Shown here: one piece after another, positions 8,446 to 17,687 of the stretch | Position numbering within the stretch: the first letter of the stretch is position 1 | Layout of the letters: each line of letters starts with the position of its first letter | From: Rhodospirillaceae bacterium | GTDB taxonomy: Bacteria; Pseudomonadota; Alphaproteobacteria; Rhodospirillales; UBA2165 | Direction: 5' to 3' | Assembly: GCA_018649725.1 (NCBI GenBank) | Contig: JABIHH010000031.1 | Span: forward strand, 80,537 to 144,536 | DNA: 64,000 nt | Notes under the pieces: generated by a model | Seen by the model: the letters and a program-made list of their open reading frames with translations, nothing else | Database searches by the model: none | What the model was told of the DNA's origin: nothing | Translations under genes and position numbers: made by a program

Positions 8446-10260
8446 TTACTTGTCTTCCTTATCCTTCAACTCGCTCGCCAAATTGACATAGGTCTCAACA
8501 TTGCAAAAGCGTTCGATCAAATCGGTATACTCGGTATCTACCCGCGCCGTGGTGGTTTTTAGATTTTGCTCTGAGGTGAGGCTCGGCGTAACCGCAGTGC
8601 GCTCAACCAATTGCCCTTCGATACAAAGCGCATCCAGGCCGGTTCTAAGCAGGCAACTTGCCGCATCATCATAGGTCTCGACAATTGGCTCGTCCCGATC
8701 ATTGAACGAGGTGTTGGTGAGGACTGGGCAATCGGTCAATTTCCCAAACGCTTCGATCAATTCGTAATATTTCTTGTTCTGGTCCGGGTTAACCGTTTGA
8801 ACCCGGCACGAGCCATCGGCGTGGGTAACGACCGGAACTTTGTCGCGCTCGCCGTCGCGCACCGTGCCGGCAATGACCATAAAGGGGCTCTTGGCCGGTG
8901 ACTGGAAGAAGTCCGGGATGTTGTCTTCGAGACAGGAGGGCGCGAAGGGGCGAAAGCCTTCACGGTGTTTAATCTCAGCATTGAGCCGGTTTTTCATATC
9001 GGCCGGGCGAGGATCGGCCAAGATGCTGCGGTTGCCGAGTGCGCGGGGGCCATATTCAGAGCCACCGGCGACGCGGCCGATAATTTTGCCATCGGCCAGG
9101 AGCTTGGCGATTTCTTCGGGCGAGGCATTTTGGCCCTTTAGTTTCCAGTTATCGAGCACGCCGGGCAGGGTTGCCGGATCATTCGGCACGCCGAGATAGG
9201 CGTCTGACATATGCTTTCGTTCCTGGCCACCATTGGCGTAATAACCGGACAATGCACAGCCGAGCGGCAGGCCTTCATCGGAGGCCGCCGGTTGGATGTA
9301 AATCTCATCAAAGGTGCCGCTCTCGATAAGCTTTTGATTGATGATGCAGTTGAGCGCCACACCGCCGGCGAGGCAGAGTTTTTTGACTTTGGTTTTTTTG
9401 CGGGCCAACCAAGCGAGATAGAGAATATCCTCTTCCAAAGTTTCCTGGGCTTGGCGGGCAAGGCTGACCCAGGGGTTGGCGATCAGTTCCTCGCTATCTT
9501 CGCCTTCAAAGGTCGGCACATCCGTCATGCCAAAAACTGTTTTGTCATGGTTGATGATGAAGTCATTGAAACGGTCAGGATCAACCTCAACCAAAGGTTC
9601 GAACGGGATTTGATCGCCATAACCCGCGAGGGCCATGGTTTGGCCGGCACCAAAGATGTCATAGCCAAGATGATTGGAGATTTTGTCATAAAAGAAGGAT
9701 GAATTGACGAAATGATCGCGGCGTTGACCAAGCTTCTCACCGTTCTGATAGGTGTCGCCAAGATAGCCGATGCGGTCGATGATTTTTAAGTCTGAGCCCT
9801 GGCCATGATAAATGCCGGTGCCTCCCTCTGCGATTAAGACCGCAGCGTCTTCGAACGGTGAGGCAAAATAGGCGCTCGCGGCATGGGCATCGATATGATT
9901 GATCCAGCGGATTTTTTGCGGATCATATTTGATGCTTTGCTCGACCAGATAGCTCCAACGATGGTTGTCGTCATAGCGCGGCTGATGACGCTTTAGCGCA
10001 TTGTCGTAGCCGAATTGAGAACCTTTTTCCGGCCAGGTCTCCATGTGTCGGTCGATGCAAATCAAATCAACATCGTCCAAGCTGTCGAGGCCCAGGCTTG
10101 CGAGACAATAGGCGATCGACATGAGCGGATAAGCAAAGGAATGTTTGCGCCGATTGAGCCGGGCTTCGGCGATAGCATGAATTTTAAGGGTGCCGCCTTG
10201 ATCAGAGATAATGGCAGCGCCGGTATCATGGCTATAACATTTAAGGCCGAGAACAATCAT
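8446..10260 (-). CDS. NodU/TobZ-family O-carbamoyltransferase
   Basis: 604 residues. The N-terminal Kae1/YgjD-like ATPase-fold domain shows a degenerate SHDTGAAII start, the metal-site motif INHIDAHAASAYFASPF (about residues 119-135) and LCLAGGVALNCIINQ (about 296-310). The C-terminal YrdC-like half has GRVAGGSEYGPRALGNRSIL and HREGFRPFAPS. The family transfers carbamoyl from carbamoyl phosphate via carbamoyl-adenylate to sugar hydroxyls (nodulation factors, antibiotics, saxitoxin precursors). It forms a tight two-gene unit with the O-methyltransferase and is divergent from ctaA across 74 bases. It differs clearly from the second carbamoyltransferase at 30.4-32.3 kb, so the two should have different acceptors. 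Confidence 0.88.
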   Translation of the reverse strand: MIVLGLKCYSHDTGAAIISDQGGTLKIHAIAEARLNRRKHSFAYPLMSIAYCLASLGLDSLDDVDLICIDRHMETWPEKGSQFGYDNALKRHQPRYDDNHRWSYLVEQSIKYDPQKIRWINHIDAHAASAYFASPFEDAAVLIAEGGTGIYHGQGSDLKIIDRIGYLGDTYQNGEKLGQRRDHFVNSSFFYDKISNHLGYDIFGAGQTMALAGYGDQIPFEPLVEVDPDRFNDFIINHDKTVFGMTDVPTFEGEDSEELIANPWVSLARQAQETLEEDILYLAWLARKKTKVKKLCLAGGVALNCIINQKLIESGTFDEIYIQPAASDEGLPLGCALSGYYANGGQERKHMSDAYLGVPNDPATLPGVLDNWKLKGQNASPEEIAKLLADGKIIGRVAGGSEYGPRALGNRSILADPRPADMKNRLNAEIKHREGFRPFAPSCLEDNIPDFFQSPAKSPFMVIAGTVRDGERDKVPVVTHADGSCRVQTVNPDQNKKYYELIEAFGKLTDCPVLTNTSFNDRDEPIVETYDDAASCLLRTGLDALCIEGQLVERTAVTPSLTSEQNLKTTTARVDTEYTDLIERFCNVETYVNLASELKDKEDK

Positions 10261-10334
10261 AAGGCTACTATTGCGTTTCTGTCGCCAAACTCAAGACTAT
10301 TGGCATGACTATTATTGTGTGAGACAAGACCATT

Positions 10335-11381
10335 ATGAATACATCTAGTATAAATGCGCCGAATAAAATCATCGCCAATTGGCTTTTTGTCCTGTGTGGC
10401 ATGGTTTTCTTTATGGTGATTTTGGGCGGCCTCACCCGGCTTACCCATTCGGGACTGTCGATGGTGGATTGGCGTCCGGTAACCGGCTGGCTGCCACCAC
10501 TGAACCCTGGTGAATGGCAGGCGGTGTTTGAGCTTTATAAAGAATCGCCTGAATTTAAGAAGGTCAATTTTGATATGACCGTCGAGGATTTTAAATCTAT
10601 CTTCTGGCTGGAATTTATTCATCGCTTATGGGGACGGGCGATGGGAGTTGTGTTTTTGTTGCCATTTATATTTTTCCTTTTCAAAGGCTGGGTCACGCGT
10701 CCCTTGGTTCCAAAATTGATATTCATATTCATCCTGGGCGGCCTGCAGGGCGTGCTTGGCTGGTATATGGTTAAAAGTGGCTTGATCGATAACCCCGATG
10801 TCAGCCAATACCGTCTCACCGCTCATTTTTCCGCTGCCGTCGTTATTTATGGATACATGTTTTGGGTTGCTTTATCGTTAATGAAAGCGCCTTTCGGAGC
10901 TGTTAGAAAAGCATCCAATGGATTGGTTGCGGCAACAGTGGTGACCACAATTTGGATATTTGTCACCATGATGTCGGGAGGTTTTGTCGCCGGCTTGGAT
11001 GCCGGGCTGACCTATAACACTTATCCGCTGATGGATGGCGACATTGTGCCTGACGGTTTGTGGGCTATGTCGCCCTGGTATCTCAATTTATTTGAAAATA
11101 TTACAACCGTTCAGTTTAACCATCGGATACTGGCACATTTGACAGTGCTTTGGGTGTTTGGCATTTGGTGGCTGGTTCGAAAAAGCGAACTGCCGATGTC
11201 GACACGAAAAACATTCCACGCTTTGATGGTGATGGTTTGGCTTCAAATTGCCTTAGGCATCACAACATTGCTGATGGCTGTGCCGGTCTCCTTTGCGTCA
11301 TTGCATCAGGCTGGCTCGCTGGTGGTGTTCACTTTTGCCCTTTGGGCAACACATAGTTTGATTGGTCGCGCCTACAATTAA
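10335..11381 (+). CDS. ctaA: Heme A synthase (CtaA/COX15)
   Basis: 348 residues and eight predicted membrane helices. Diagnostic COX15 motifs are GGLTRLTHSGLSMVDWRPVTG (about residues 34-54), FIHRLWGRAMG (about 95-105), TAHFSAA (about 162) and late HRILAHLT and HQAGSL segments that supply heme-ligand histidines. The enzyme oxidises the heme O methyl group to formyl, giving heme A for aa3-type cytochrome oxidase, in the inner membrane. Length and motif order fit the alphaproteobacterial type 2 enzyme. It stands alone here without ctaB or cox genes. A 20-base tandem duplication covers its last codons and stop, but the copy lies after the stop and does not alter the protein. Confidence 0.95.
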   Translation: MNTSSINAPNKIIANWLFVLCGMVFFMVILGGLTRLTHSGLSMVDWRPVTGWLPPLNPGEWQAVFELYKESPEFKKVNFDMTVEDFKSIFWLEFIHRLWGRAMGVVFLLPFIFFLFKGWVTRPLVPKLIFIFILGGLQGVLGWYMVKSGLIDNPDVSQYRLTAHFSAAVVIYGYMFWVALSLMKAPFGAVRKASNGLVAATVVTTIWIFVTMMSGGFVAGLDAGLTYNTYPLMDGDIVPDGLWAMSPWYLNLFENITTVQFNHRILAHLTVLWVFGIWWLVRKSELPMSTRKTFHALMVMVWLQIALGITTLLMAVPVSFASLHQAGSLVVFTFALWATHSLIGRAYN

Positions 11382-11402
11382 ATGGTCGCGCCTACAATTA
11401 AA
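11363..11402 (+). repeat. Perfect 20-bp tandem duplication at ctaA stop
   Basis: The 20 bases at 11363-11382, which contain the last ctaA codons and its TAA stop, are repeated exactly at 11383-11402. The second copy is outside the coding frame. This looks like a recent slippage duplication. Confidence 0.95.
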
Positions 11403-11714
11403 TATTTTTGAATTTGCTACCCAGGCGCGGATAACTCAAATATTTGGGAGGTTAGTGTCTAAATGGATAGAACAATTTCCTGCATTACATTCGATTGCGA
11501 GAACAAGGTACGATAAAAATTATTATTGCAAAATACCTGGTCGCCTCAGCAAAACAAAATGATCTCTTGAGAAAAATAGAGCCAAAACAATAGTGTTCTT
11601 TGCATCTAAGGGTATTTTTTTATATATATTTAAAGAGTTACTCTGTAAAATCTGATGCGAACAGTGAATCGGCAGAATAGTATTAGTTGAAAAGCTGAAT
11701 TGGAGAATAAGTTA
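11403..11714. other. AT-rich intergenic gap
   Basis: About 310 bases between ctaA and the DHH gene. The stretch is AT-rich with a T-run near 11612-11628. I see no tRNA, convincing hairpin terminator or credible gene. A 17-codon ORF after a GGAGG at about 11449-11453 is too short to call. The promoter of the DHH gene presumably lies in the right-hand part, but no clear -35/-10 pair is visible. Confidence 0.6.
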
Positions 11715-12653
11715 ATGTCGAATGATGACGACAAATTTCGCCTCGTAACGAGAAGCGATTTTGATGGTTTGGTTTGTGCTGTGTTGTTGCGCGAGTTGGA
11801 TGTGATTAATGAAATTAAATTTGTCCATCCGAAGGATGTGCAAGACGGCTTGGTGCTGTTGGATGACAGCGACATAACCGCCAACCTTCCTTTTGACGAT
11901 CGGGTACAGCGCGCTTTTGATCATCATCACAGTGAATCTATTCGACTTGAAGAAATGCCGGCGAATTATGTGAACCTGCCCGCGGCGCCTTCGGCGGCCC
12001 GAGTTATCTATGATTATTATGGCGGCAAGGAAGCTTTTCCGCGCATTGATACAGAACTTATGGAAGCGGTCGATAAGGGCGATTCAGCACAATTTACCAT
12101 GGATGAAGTCATGTCACCGACCAATTGGTCGATGCTTAATTTCGTTATGGATTCCCGAACCGGTCTAGGACGCTTTAAAGAATTTCGTATATCAAATTAC
12201 GACCTAATGATGGCTCTGATCGAATACTGCCGGGACCACACAATCGAGGAGATATTGGATCTTGCTGATGTCAAAGAACGTATTGAGCTTTATATGGATC
12301 ATAAAGATCAGTTCGTAGAGCAAATCAGGCGCTGTTCGACTATGCATGACAATTTAGTGGTCTTGGATTTGCGAAATGAGGAGACAATCTACGCCGGTAA
12401 TCGCTTTATGATATATGGGCTCTATCCAGAGACAAATATTTCAATCCATGCAATCTGGGGCTTGAATAAGCTCAACACGGTATTTGCCGTTGGAAAATCT
12501 ATTTTCAACAAAACTTCACGGACCAATATTGGCGAACTTGTCTTGAAATATGGCGGTGGTGGTCATGAAGCAGCGGGAACCTGTCAGGTTGACAATGATG
12601 ATTCCGAGCGCATATTGAACGAACTGACGGCTCAAATAACGACGGATGGCTAA
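11715..12653 (+). CDS. DHH-family phosphoesterase
   Basis: 312 residues. The DHH domain begins with VTRSDFDGLVCAVLL (DxDG metal motif, about residues 9-23), and the family signature appears as FDHHHSES (about 74-81). The DHHA1 C-terminus ends with the glycine-rich KYGGGGHEAAGTC (about 284-296). Members hydrolyse phosphodiesters such as nanoRNA, pAp or cyclic dinucleotides, or polyphosphate; the substrate here cannot be told apart. No signal peptide or membrane segment is visible, so it is cytoplasmic. I chose the ATG at 11715 because GGAG sits 9-13 bases upstream; a TTG at 11700 is in frame but overlaps that ribosome site. Confidence 0.82.
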   Translation: MSNDDDKFRLVTRSDFDGLVCAVLLRELDVINEIKFVHPKDVQDGLVLLDDSDITANLPFDDRVQRAFDHHHSESIRLEEMPANYVNLPAAPSAARVIYDYYGGKEAFPRIDTELMEAVDKGDSAQFTMDEVMSPTNWSMLNFVMDSRTGLGRFKEFRISNYDLMMALIEYCRDHTIEEILDLADVKERIELYMDHKDQFVEQIRRCSTMHDNLVVLDLRNEETIYAGNRFMIYGLYPETNISIHAIWGLNKLNTVFAVGKSIFNKTSRTNIGELVLKYGGGGHEAAGTCQVDNDDSERILNELTAQITTDG

Positions 12654-12689
12654 GTGACATCGTTGTACGTAGAGGAAAAGACGAACTAA

Positions 12690-14180
12690 GTGAATAGAAA
12701 ATGGATACCGCGCCCGCTGGCAATTATGCTGGTTGTTGTCGCGCTTTTTGCTGGCCTTTCGAACACCTTGACGGGATGTTCAGGTGGCACGCCGATGGCG
12801 CGGGTTTTTGGCGGCTTTAGCTCGCCCTTTGCACCAAACCAGGAAAATACGCCGGACTTTCAAAGATTTAAGAATATTTATGGTAAAATTGCTGCGAATG
12901 ATGGCTTTAGGGTCACCCAATTGCGCCATTTTTCCGACGCTTATCATCGCGTGCGGGCTGAGTATGTGCATCAAATCGATGATACCACGCTAATCAATGC
13001 TGCAATTGAGGGTGTGGAGAAAGTCGAGGGAACGCCTGGGGCTATTCCATCCGCCAAAGTTATTGAAGCAGCTCTCGATTCAATGATCACATCACTCGAT
13101 CCACATTCAAGTTACATGAACCCACAGGAATATCGTGACTCTCAAGTCACAACCAGTGGTGAGTTCGGCGGATTGGGTATCGAGATTAAAATGACCGACG
13201 GCCTGATCGAGATCATATCACCGATGGTGGATACACCCGCTTATCGCGCCGGTCTTAAGCCGGGTGATTTAATCACTCATGTCGAACGCGATTCCATTAA
13301 GCTAATGAGCCTCGGCGACGCTGTCCATCGATTGCGCGGTAAGCCCGGCAGTGATGTTAAGATCACCATTTTACGGGAAGGCGTTGGGAGCTTTCCTGTC
13401 ACCGTAACCCGGGCGATTATTCGGGTTAAGCCGGTTAAATGGCGTGTGGAGGGCAATATTGGCGTCGTCCAGGTCACGCATTTCAACTTGCGTTCAACAG
13501 GTGCACTGGAAGACGCGGTCGATAATATCCGGGCACAGTTGGGCTCTAATCTGAAAGGGCTGGTGCTTGATCTGCGCAATAACCCGGGTGGATTGCTCAA
13601 TCAATCTGTTGCCATTGCGGATGCTTTTTTAAATCACGGCAAGATTGTCTCGGTGCGGGATCGTGCCGGTGAAGTTCGAGGCTTTGACGCGCATCTAGGC
13701 GACATAACGGGCGGCTTGCCGATCGTTGTGCTCATCAACCGAGGGTCAGCCTCGGCGTCTGAAATTGTCGCTGGTGCGCTGCAAGATCACCGCCGGGCAA
13801 CCGTGATGGGTGTTAGGTCGTTTGGTAAAGGCTCTGTCCAGACGATTGCGCCACTTGATTGGGATGGCGCGCTTAGATTGACGACCGCACTTTATTATCT
13901 GCCTTCTGGGCGGACGATCCAAGGATCGGGCGTAGATCCGGATATGACTGTTATCGGCAACAAAGGCAGTGAGGGCAAACGTGAAGCTGATTTGCCGAAT
14001 GCTTTGAAAACCTCCGGCCAGGCGGGCGAAGTAATAGCGCATCGTCAGTTGCAAGTAGATCGCTGTCCGGTTGCGGGAGCTGAAAAGAAAGATAAGCTGC
14101 TTGGTTGCGCCGTCATGTTCTTGAAATCGGGCTCGCAGGAAAACTTCATCGCGCTCATTAACGCGCGAAAAAATCTATAA
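12690..14180 (+). CDS. ctpA: S41-family C-terminal processing protease (lipoprotein)
   Basis: 496 residues starting with GTG. The N-terminus is a lipoprotein signal: a basic start, a hydrophobic stretch and lipobox LTGC at about residues 27-30. A PDZ domain lies at about 155-235 (GGLGIEIKMTDGLIEIISP, AGLKPGDLI). The S41 protease core contains the catalytic serine in RGSASASEIVAGAL (about 353-366) and the lysine in SFGKGSVQTIAPL (about 377-389). CtpA enzymes trim C-termini and remodel envelope proteins, often with peptidoglycan hydrolase regulators. The protein should act in the periplasm, membrane-anchored by lipid. The GST-like gene follows after 6 bases. Confidence 0.9.
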   Translation: MNRKWIPRPLAIMLVVVALFAGLSNTLTGCSGGTPMARVFGGFSSPFAPNQENTPDFQRFKNIYGKIAANDGFRVTQLRHFSDAYHRVRAEYVHQIDDTTLINAAIEGVEKVEGTPGAIPSAKVIEAALDSMITSLDPHSSYMNPQEYRDSQVTTSGEFGGLGIEIKMTDGLIEIISPMVDTPAYRAGLKPGDLITHVERDSIKLMSLGDAVHRLRGKPGSDVKITILREGVGSFPVTVTRAIIRVKPVKWRVEGNIGVVQVTHFNLRSTGALEDAVDNIRAQLGSNLKGLVLDLRNNPGGLLNQSVAIADAFLNHGKIVSVRDRAGEVRGFDAHLGDITGGLPIVVLINRGSASASEIVAGALQDHRRATVMGVRSFGKGSVQTIAPLDWDGALRLTTALYYLPSGRTIQGSGVDPDMTVIGNKGSEGKREADLPNALKTSGQAGEVIAHRQLQVDRCPVAGAEKKDKLLGCAVMFLKSGSQENFIALINARKNL

Positions 14181-14186
14181 TCCTTT

Positions 14187-14948
14187 ATGCTTGAGCTTTA
14201 TCACAGCGGACTGACGACGTGTTCCAAGCAAATTCGCCTGGTTTTGCGTGAGAAAGGGCTTGATTACGAAAGTCGCTATATTGAGCTGTGGAACTACGAA
14301 AATCTCAATAAAGATTATTTAAAAATAAACGAGATCGGTGTGGTGCCGACTTTGGTTCATGATGGTGTCCCGATCCGCAATTCTTTTGTCATCGCTGAAT
14401 ATATTGAAGATGTTTTTCCGGAGCCGAGCCTGCTGCCGTCGACAGCTTTGATGCGGGCCAAGATGCGGCTTTGGACGTGGAGCGCTGACGATATCCATCT
14501 ATCCGCGACGGCGGTAACCTATAACGCTAATTTGCAAGGTATGGTCAACGAGCTGAGCCTCGAAGATAAGCTCGTCATGCTTGACGCAACGCCGGTGCCG
14601 GACCGTCGTGCCCGTTGGCAAAAGCTTGCCGATGGCGGGATTGATCACTTGGAGCTGGATACAGCGCTGGCCAAAATTAAATGGGGGCTTGAGCGGTTTG
14701 ATGAAGCGCTCGAAGAAGGGCCTTGGGTCTGCGCTGATGAGTATTCGCTGGGTGATATCATGATGCTGAGCATTGTTCACCGCACGCGCGAACTGGCGCC
14801 AGAAATCGTCAGCGAGGCTGTGTGTCCGCGGGTTGTTGCGTGGCGGGAACGCATGATGGCAAGGCCCGCTGTCGAGTGGGTCTATACCCCCGGCACCGAA
14901 GAGACACCGAAGCGTCCAGCGGGCAAATCGATCTCCGGGATCAAATAA
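14187..14948 (+). CDS. Glutathione S-transferase family protein
   Basis: 253 residues. The thioredoxin-fold N-terminal half carries YHSGLTTCSKQIRLVLREKGL, with the catalytic Ser/Cys region at TTCS (about residues 10-13), and the cis-proline segment GVVPTLVHDG followed by NSFVIAEYIEDVFP, where the glutathione gamma-glutamyl group is usually bound. The C-terminal helical half has DEYSLGDIMMLSIVHR. The substrate is unknown. It lies 6 bases after the protease gene and probably shares its transcript. A hairpin-like inverted repeat (AATTCCA...TGGAATT, about 14959-14977) follows the stop. Confidence 0.85.
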   Translation: MLELYHSGLTTCSKQIRLVLREKGLDYESRYIELWNYENLNKDYLKINEIGVVPTLVHDGVPIRNSFVIAEYIEDVFPEPSLLPSTALMRAKMRLWTWSADDIHLSATAVTYNANLQGMVNELSLEDKLVMLDATPVPDRRARWQKLADGGIDHLELDTALAKIKWGLERFDEALEEGPWVCADEYSLGDIMMLSIVHRTRELAPEIVSEAVCPRVVAWRERMMARPAVEWVYTPGTEETPKRPAGKSISGIK

Positions 14949-15048
14949 TCTCCGACTAAATTCCAGCCCGTGGAATTCTGGTTGGAAGTGTTTGCAGTTT
15001 GGCTTTTTTTTTAAGAAGCTAAACAAGTTAACTAATTTGGAGGATCCC

Positions 15049-16680
15049 GTGGCCGAAATGAAAGGCGCTGAAGCGCTCACCCAATCTATCAAGCAGTACG
15101 GTGTTGATACAATTTTTACTGTACCAGGTGTGCAGCTCGATGAATTATTCGATGTCCTCTACGATTATCAGAACGACTTTAACATTCTGCATTGCCGCCA
15201 CGAGCAAGCGACTGCCTATATGGCTTTCGGCTATGCACAGTCCTCCGGTAAGGTTGGGACCAATCTAGTCGTCCCTGGCCCAGGAATTTTAAATGCAGGT
15301 GCGGGCCTCTGTACCGCACACGCCTGTAGCGCGCCTGTGCTTTGTATTGCCGGACAAATTCCTTCAAAATTTATCGGCAAAGGTGTTGGACTTCTTCATG
15401 AGTTAGATGATCAACCAGGTGCGATGGCATCAGTGACCAAATGGCAGGGCCGCGCCGAAACACCGGGGGAGACGCCAGGCGTTATTCGCGAAGCCTTCAA
15501 ACAATTAAATACTGGACGAAGACAGCCGGTGCTATTTGAGATGGCTCCGGATATTATGGGTCAGAAGGGTGAGGTCGAATTGCTGGATCCGATCACTGAC
15601 TTTTCAGATCAGGAGATTGAGCCGGATCCGGATTTGCTCGAACAAGCAGCAGCGCTTTTAGGTAATGCGGAAAACCCCGCGATCTTTACCGGCGGTGGTG
15701 CCTTTGGCGCGGAGGAAGCTCTGTTGGCTTTGGCAGAAGAGATCCAGGCGCCGGTGGTTATGTCGCAGAACGGACAGGGAGCTGTCGATCAACGTCATTA
15801 TCTCGGCCAAAACCAGATGGTCGGCCTAGAGATGTGGGATGATATTGATGTCGTGTTGGCCGTTGGCACGCGCTTTCAGCCGCCTCAGATGATGTGGGGT
15901 GATCATGGCGATAAAAAGCTGATCCGCATTGATACCGATCCACGTCGGGCCAATGATCCCTGGAAAGCGGATATACATATTACCGCGACAGCTAAGAAAT
16001 CTCTGGCAGGGCTTTATGATCGAGCCGCGCGTCATAACCGCAAGCGCGAGCCACGCAAAGATGAGTTGAATATTCTCAAGCAGGCGGCGACCGAAAAGAT
16101 CAATCAGGGACAGCCGCAAGCAGGATTTGGTCAGGTCATCAGAAATGTCTTACCGGAAGACGGCATCGCTTGTTTTGGCGTGACTCAAATGGGCTTCTAT
16201 TCCTGGTTTGGTTTTCCAACCTATCATCCACGCTCTAACATTCAGCCGGGTTATCAAGGCACACTGGGCTATTCGTTCCCAACTGGCTTGGGCGCTCAGG
16301 TCGCTAACCCGGGCAAGAAGGTTGTCGCTGTCACCGGCGATGGCGGCTTCATGTTCAACGTTCAGGAAATGGCGACAGCCGTGCTGCATAATATCCCGCT
16401 GGTGACGATCTTGTTTAACGACAACACCTTCGGCAATGTGAAGCGCAATCAAAAAAACGATTATAACGAACGCTATATCGCCTGCGATCTGCACAATCCT
16501 GATTTCATGAAACTCGCGGAAAGCTTTGGCATGATGGGCCTCAGGGTCGATAGTGCAGAAGGTCTGCAAGGCGCGATGGAAAAGGCTTTTGCCGAAGATG
16601 GGCCTGTGTTGATCGAAGTTGAAGTTGGCCCCATGGAAGGCCTCTGGCCGCTCATGCCACTCAAGCGCGCCAAAGATTAA
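15049..16680 (+). CDS. TPP-dependent enzyme (acetolactate synthase-like)
   Basis: About 543 residues. It has the three-domain thiamine-diphosphate fold. The N-terminal Pyr domain includes FTVPGVQLDELFDVL and the cofactor glutamate in CRHEQATAYMAFGYA. A central domain contains FTGGGAFGAEEALLAL. The PP domain has the GDG...N motif in VTGDGGFMFNVQEMATAVLHNIPLVTILFNDNTFG. The family includes acetolactate synthase, sulfoacetaldehyde acetyltransferase and benzoylformate decarboxylase-like enzymes; the substrate is not determined. No small regulatory subunit gene is adjacent, which argues against a housekeeping IlvB. I use GTG 15049, which has GGAGG 5 bases upstream; a longer in-frame extension exists but lacks a ribosome site. 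Confidence 0.85.
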   Translation: MAEMKGAEALTQSIKQYGVDTIFTVPGVQLDELFDVLYDYQNDFNILHCRHEQATAYMAFGYAQSSGKVGTNLVVPGPGILNAGAGLCTAHACSAPVLCIAGQIPSKFIGKGVGLLHELDDQPGAMASVTKWQGRAETPGETPGVIREAFKQLNTGRRQPVLFEMAPDIMGQKGEVELLDPITDFSDQEIEPDPDLLEQAAALLGNAENPAIFTGGGAFGAEEALLALAEEIQAPVVMSQNGQGAVDQRHYLGQNQMVGLEMWDDIDVVLAVGTRFQPPQMMWGDHGDKKLIRIDTDPRRANDPWKADIHITATAKKSLAGLYDRAARHNRKREPRKDELNILKQAATEKINQGQPQAGFGQVIRNVLPEDGIACFGVTQMGFYSWFGFPTYHPRSNIQPGYQGTLGYSFPTGLGAQVANPGKKVVAVTGDGGFMFNVQEMATAVLHNIPLVTILFNDNTFGNVKRNQKNDYNERYIACDLHNPDFMKLAESFGMMGLRVDSAEGLQGAMEKAFAEDGPVLIEVEVGPMEGLWPLMPLKRAKD

Positions 16681-16695
16681 TGTGCCAAGGGCCAA

Positions 16696-17601
16696 ATGTC
16701 CGTTTTTAAAAGCCTCCCAGGCAATGTCCAAGGGATGGTCTTTATGTTGGCCTCCTCGGTTTTTGCGGCTGGCATGCATGTGACAGTGAAGTATGTTGCC
16801 CTTGAAATCCATCCTTTCGAGATATTTTTTCTGCGCCAATCCATCGCTTTGGTCCTCTTGGCACCAATATTCTTAAATATCGGCTTTGCCGCGCTTAAAA
16901 CCGAAAGGCTCGGCATGCATTTTATGCGGGGCGTATTTATGACGGCGGGCGGCATGGCATGGTTTTGGGCGATTAGTCTGGTTCCGCTCGCCAAGGTAAC
17001 GGCGCTCAATTTATCAGCCGTTCTATTTACGGTTTTAGCCGCGATTATATTTTTGAAAGAAGCCTCAGAGTGGAAGCGCTGGGCGGCGTTGATATTTGGT
17101 TTTATCGGCGTGATTGTCATTGTCCGCCCTGGCTACGAAATAATTTCCTTTGGTGTCATTCTGGTAATCGTGACCCGGCTTTTTCCGGCGGGTGCCAGGG
17201 TTCTATCGAAAGTCCTTTCTCGCACAGAGCGTACGCCGACGATTGTCGTCTATGGTGCCGTTGCGATGTCGGTGCTTTCATTTATACCGGCGATGATGGT
17301 TTGGATAACCCCGAATTTAGAGCAGTTTTTTTACATTATTCTTGTTTCGATTGGTGGAACTTTGTCCCAACTGTCTATGGTTACAGCCTATAAAGTCGGC
17401 GATATCGGTGCCGTCGAGCCATTCCATTTTGTGCGTTTGATATGGGCAGCGCTGTTTGGGTTCATATTGTTTGGTGAAATTCCGTCAATCTGGGTCTGGA
17501 TTGGGGCTTCAATGATCATTGCGGCGGTCACTTATCTGGCACAGGGTGAGGCCCGCAAGAAAAACCCTGAAGCTGAGCAGCCGGGGGCAACGACCACTTG
17601 A
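16696..17601 (+). CDS. EamA/DMT-family transporter
   Basis: 301 residues with about ten hydrophobic helices in two EamA halves: residues about 10-140 starting VQGMVFMLASSVFAAGMHV, and about 150-285 ending GASMIIAAVTYLAQGEA. The drug/metabolite transporter superfamily exports or imports small metabolites; no substrate can be assigned. It follows the TPP-enzyme gene by 15 bases with AAGGG just upstream of its ATG, so the two are probably co-transcribed, and it might export that enzyme's product. Confidence 0.85.
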   Translation: MSVFKSLPGNVQGMVFMLASSVFAAGMHVTVKYVALEIHPFEIFFLRQSIALVLLAPIFLNIGFAALKTERLGMHFMRGVFMTAGGMAWFWAISLVPLAKVTALNLSAVLFTVLAAIIFLKEASEWKRWAALIFGFIGVIVIVRPGYEIISFGVILVIVTRLFPAGARVLSKVLSRTERTPTIVVYGAVAMSVLSFIPAMMVWITPNLEQFFYIILVSIGGTLSQLSMVTAYKVGDIGAVEPFHFVRLIWAALFGFILFGEIPSIWVWIGASMIIAAVTYLAQGEARKKNPEAEQPGATTT

Positions 17602-17687
17602 TTAAGCATTGAAGCTCGGCTGAAAATTTGGCAAAAGACTGCACGAATATCACAATTGAAAAACAAGACTTTCAGAGGAATATAGAA

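Noticed and set aside
11362..11562. 66-residue ORF after ctaA
   Set aside because: It is created by the tandem duplication and AT-rich sequence, with no recognisable motif or ribosome site.
16150..16839. 229-residue minus-strand ORF
   Set aside because: It is antisense to the TPP-enzyme gene, whose motifs are intact.
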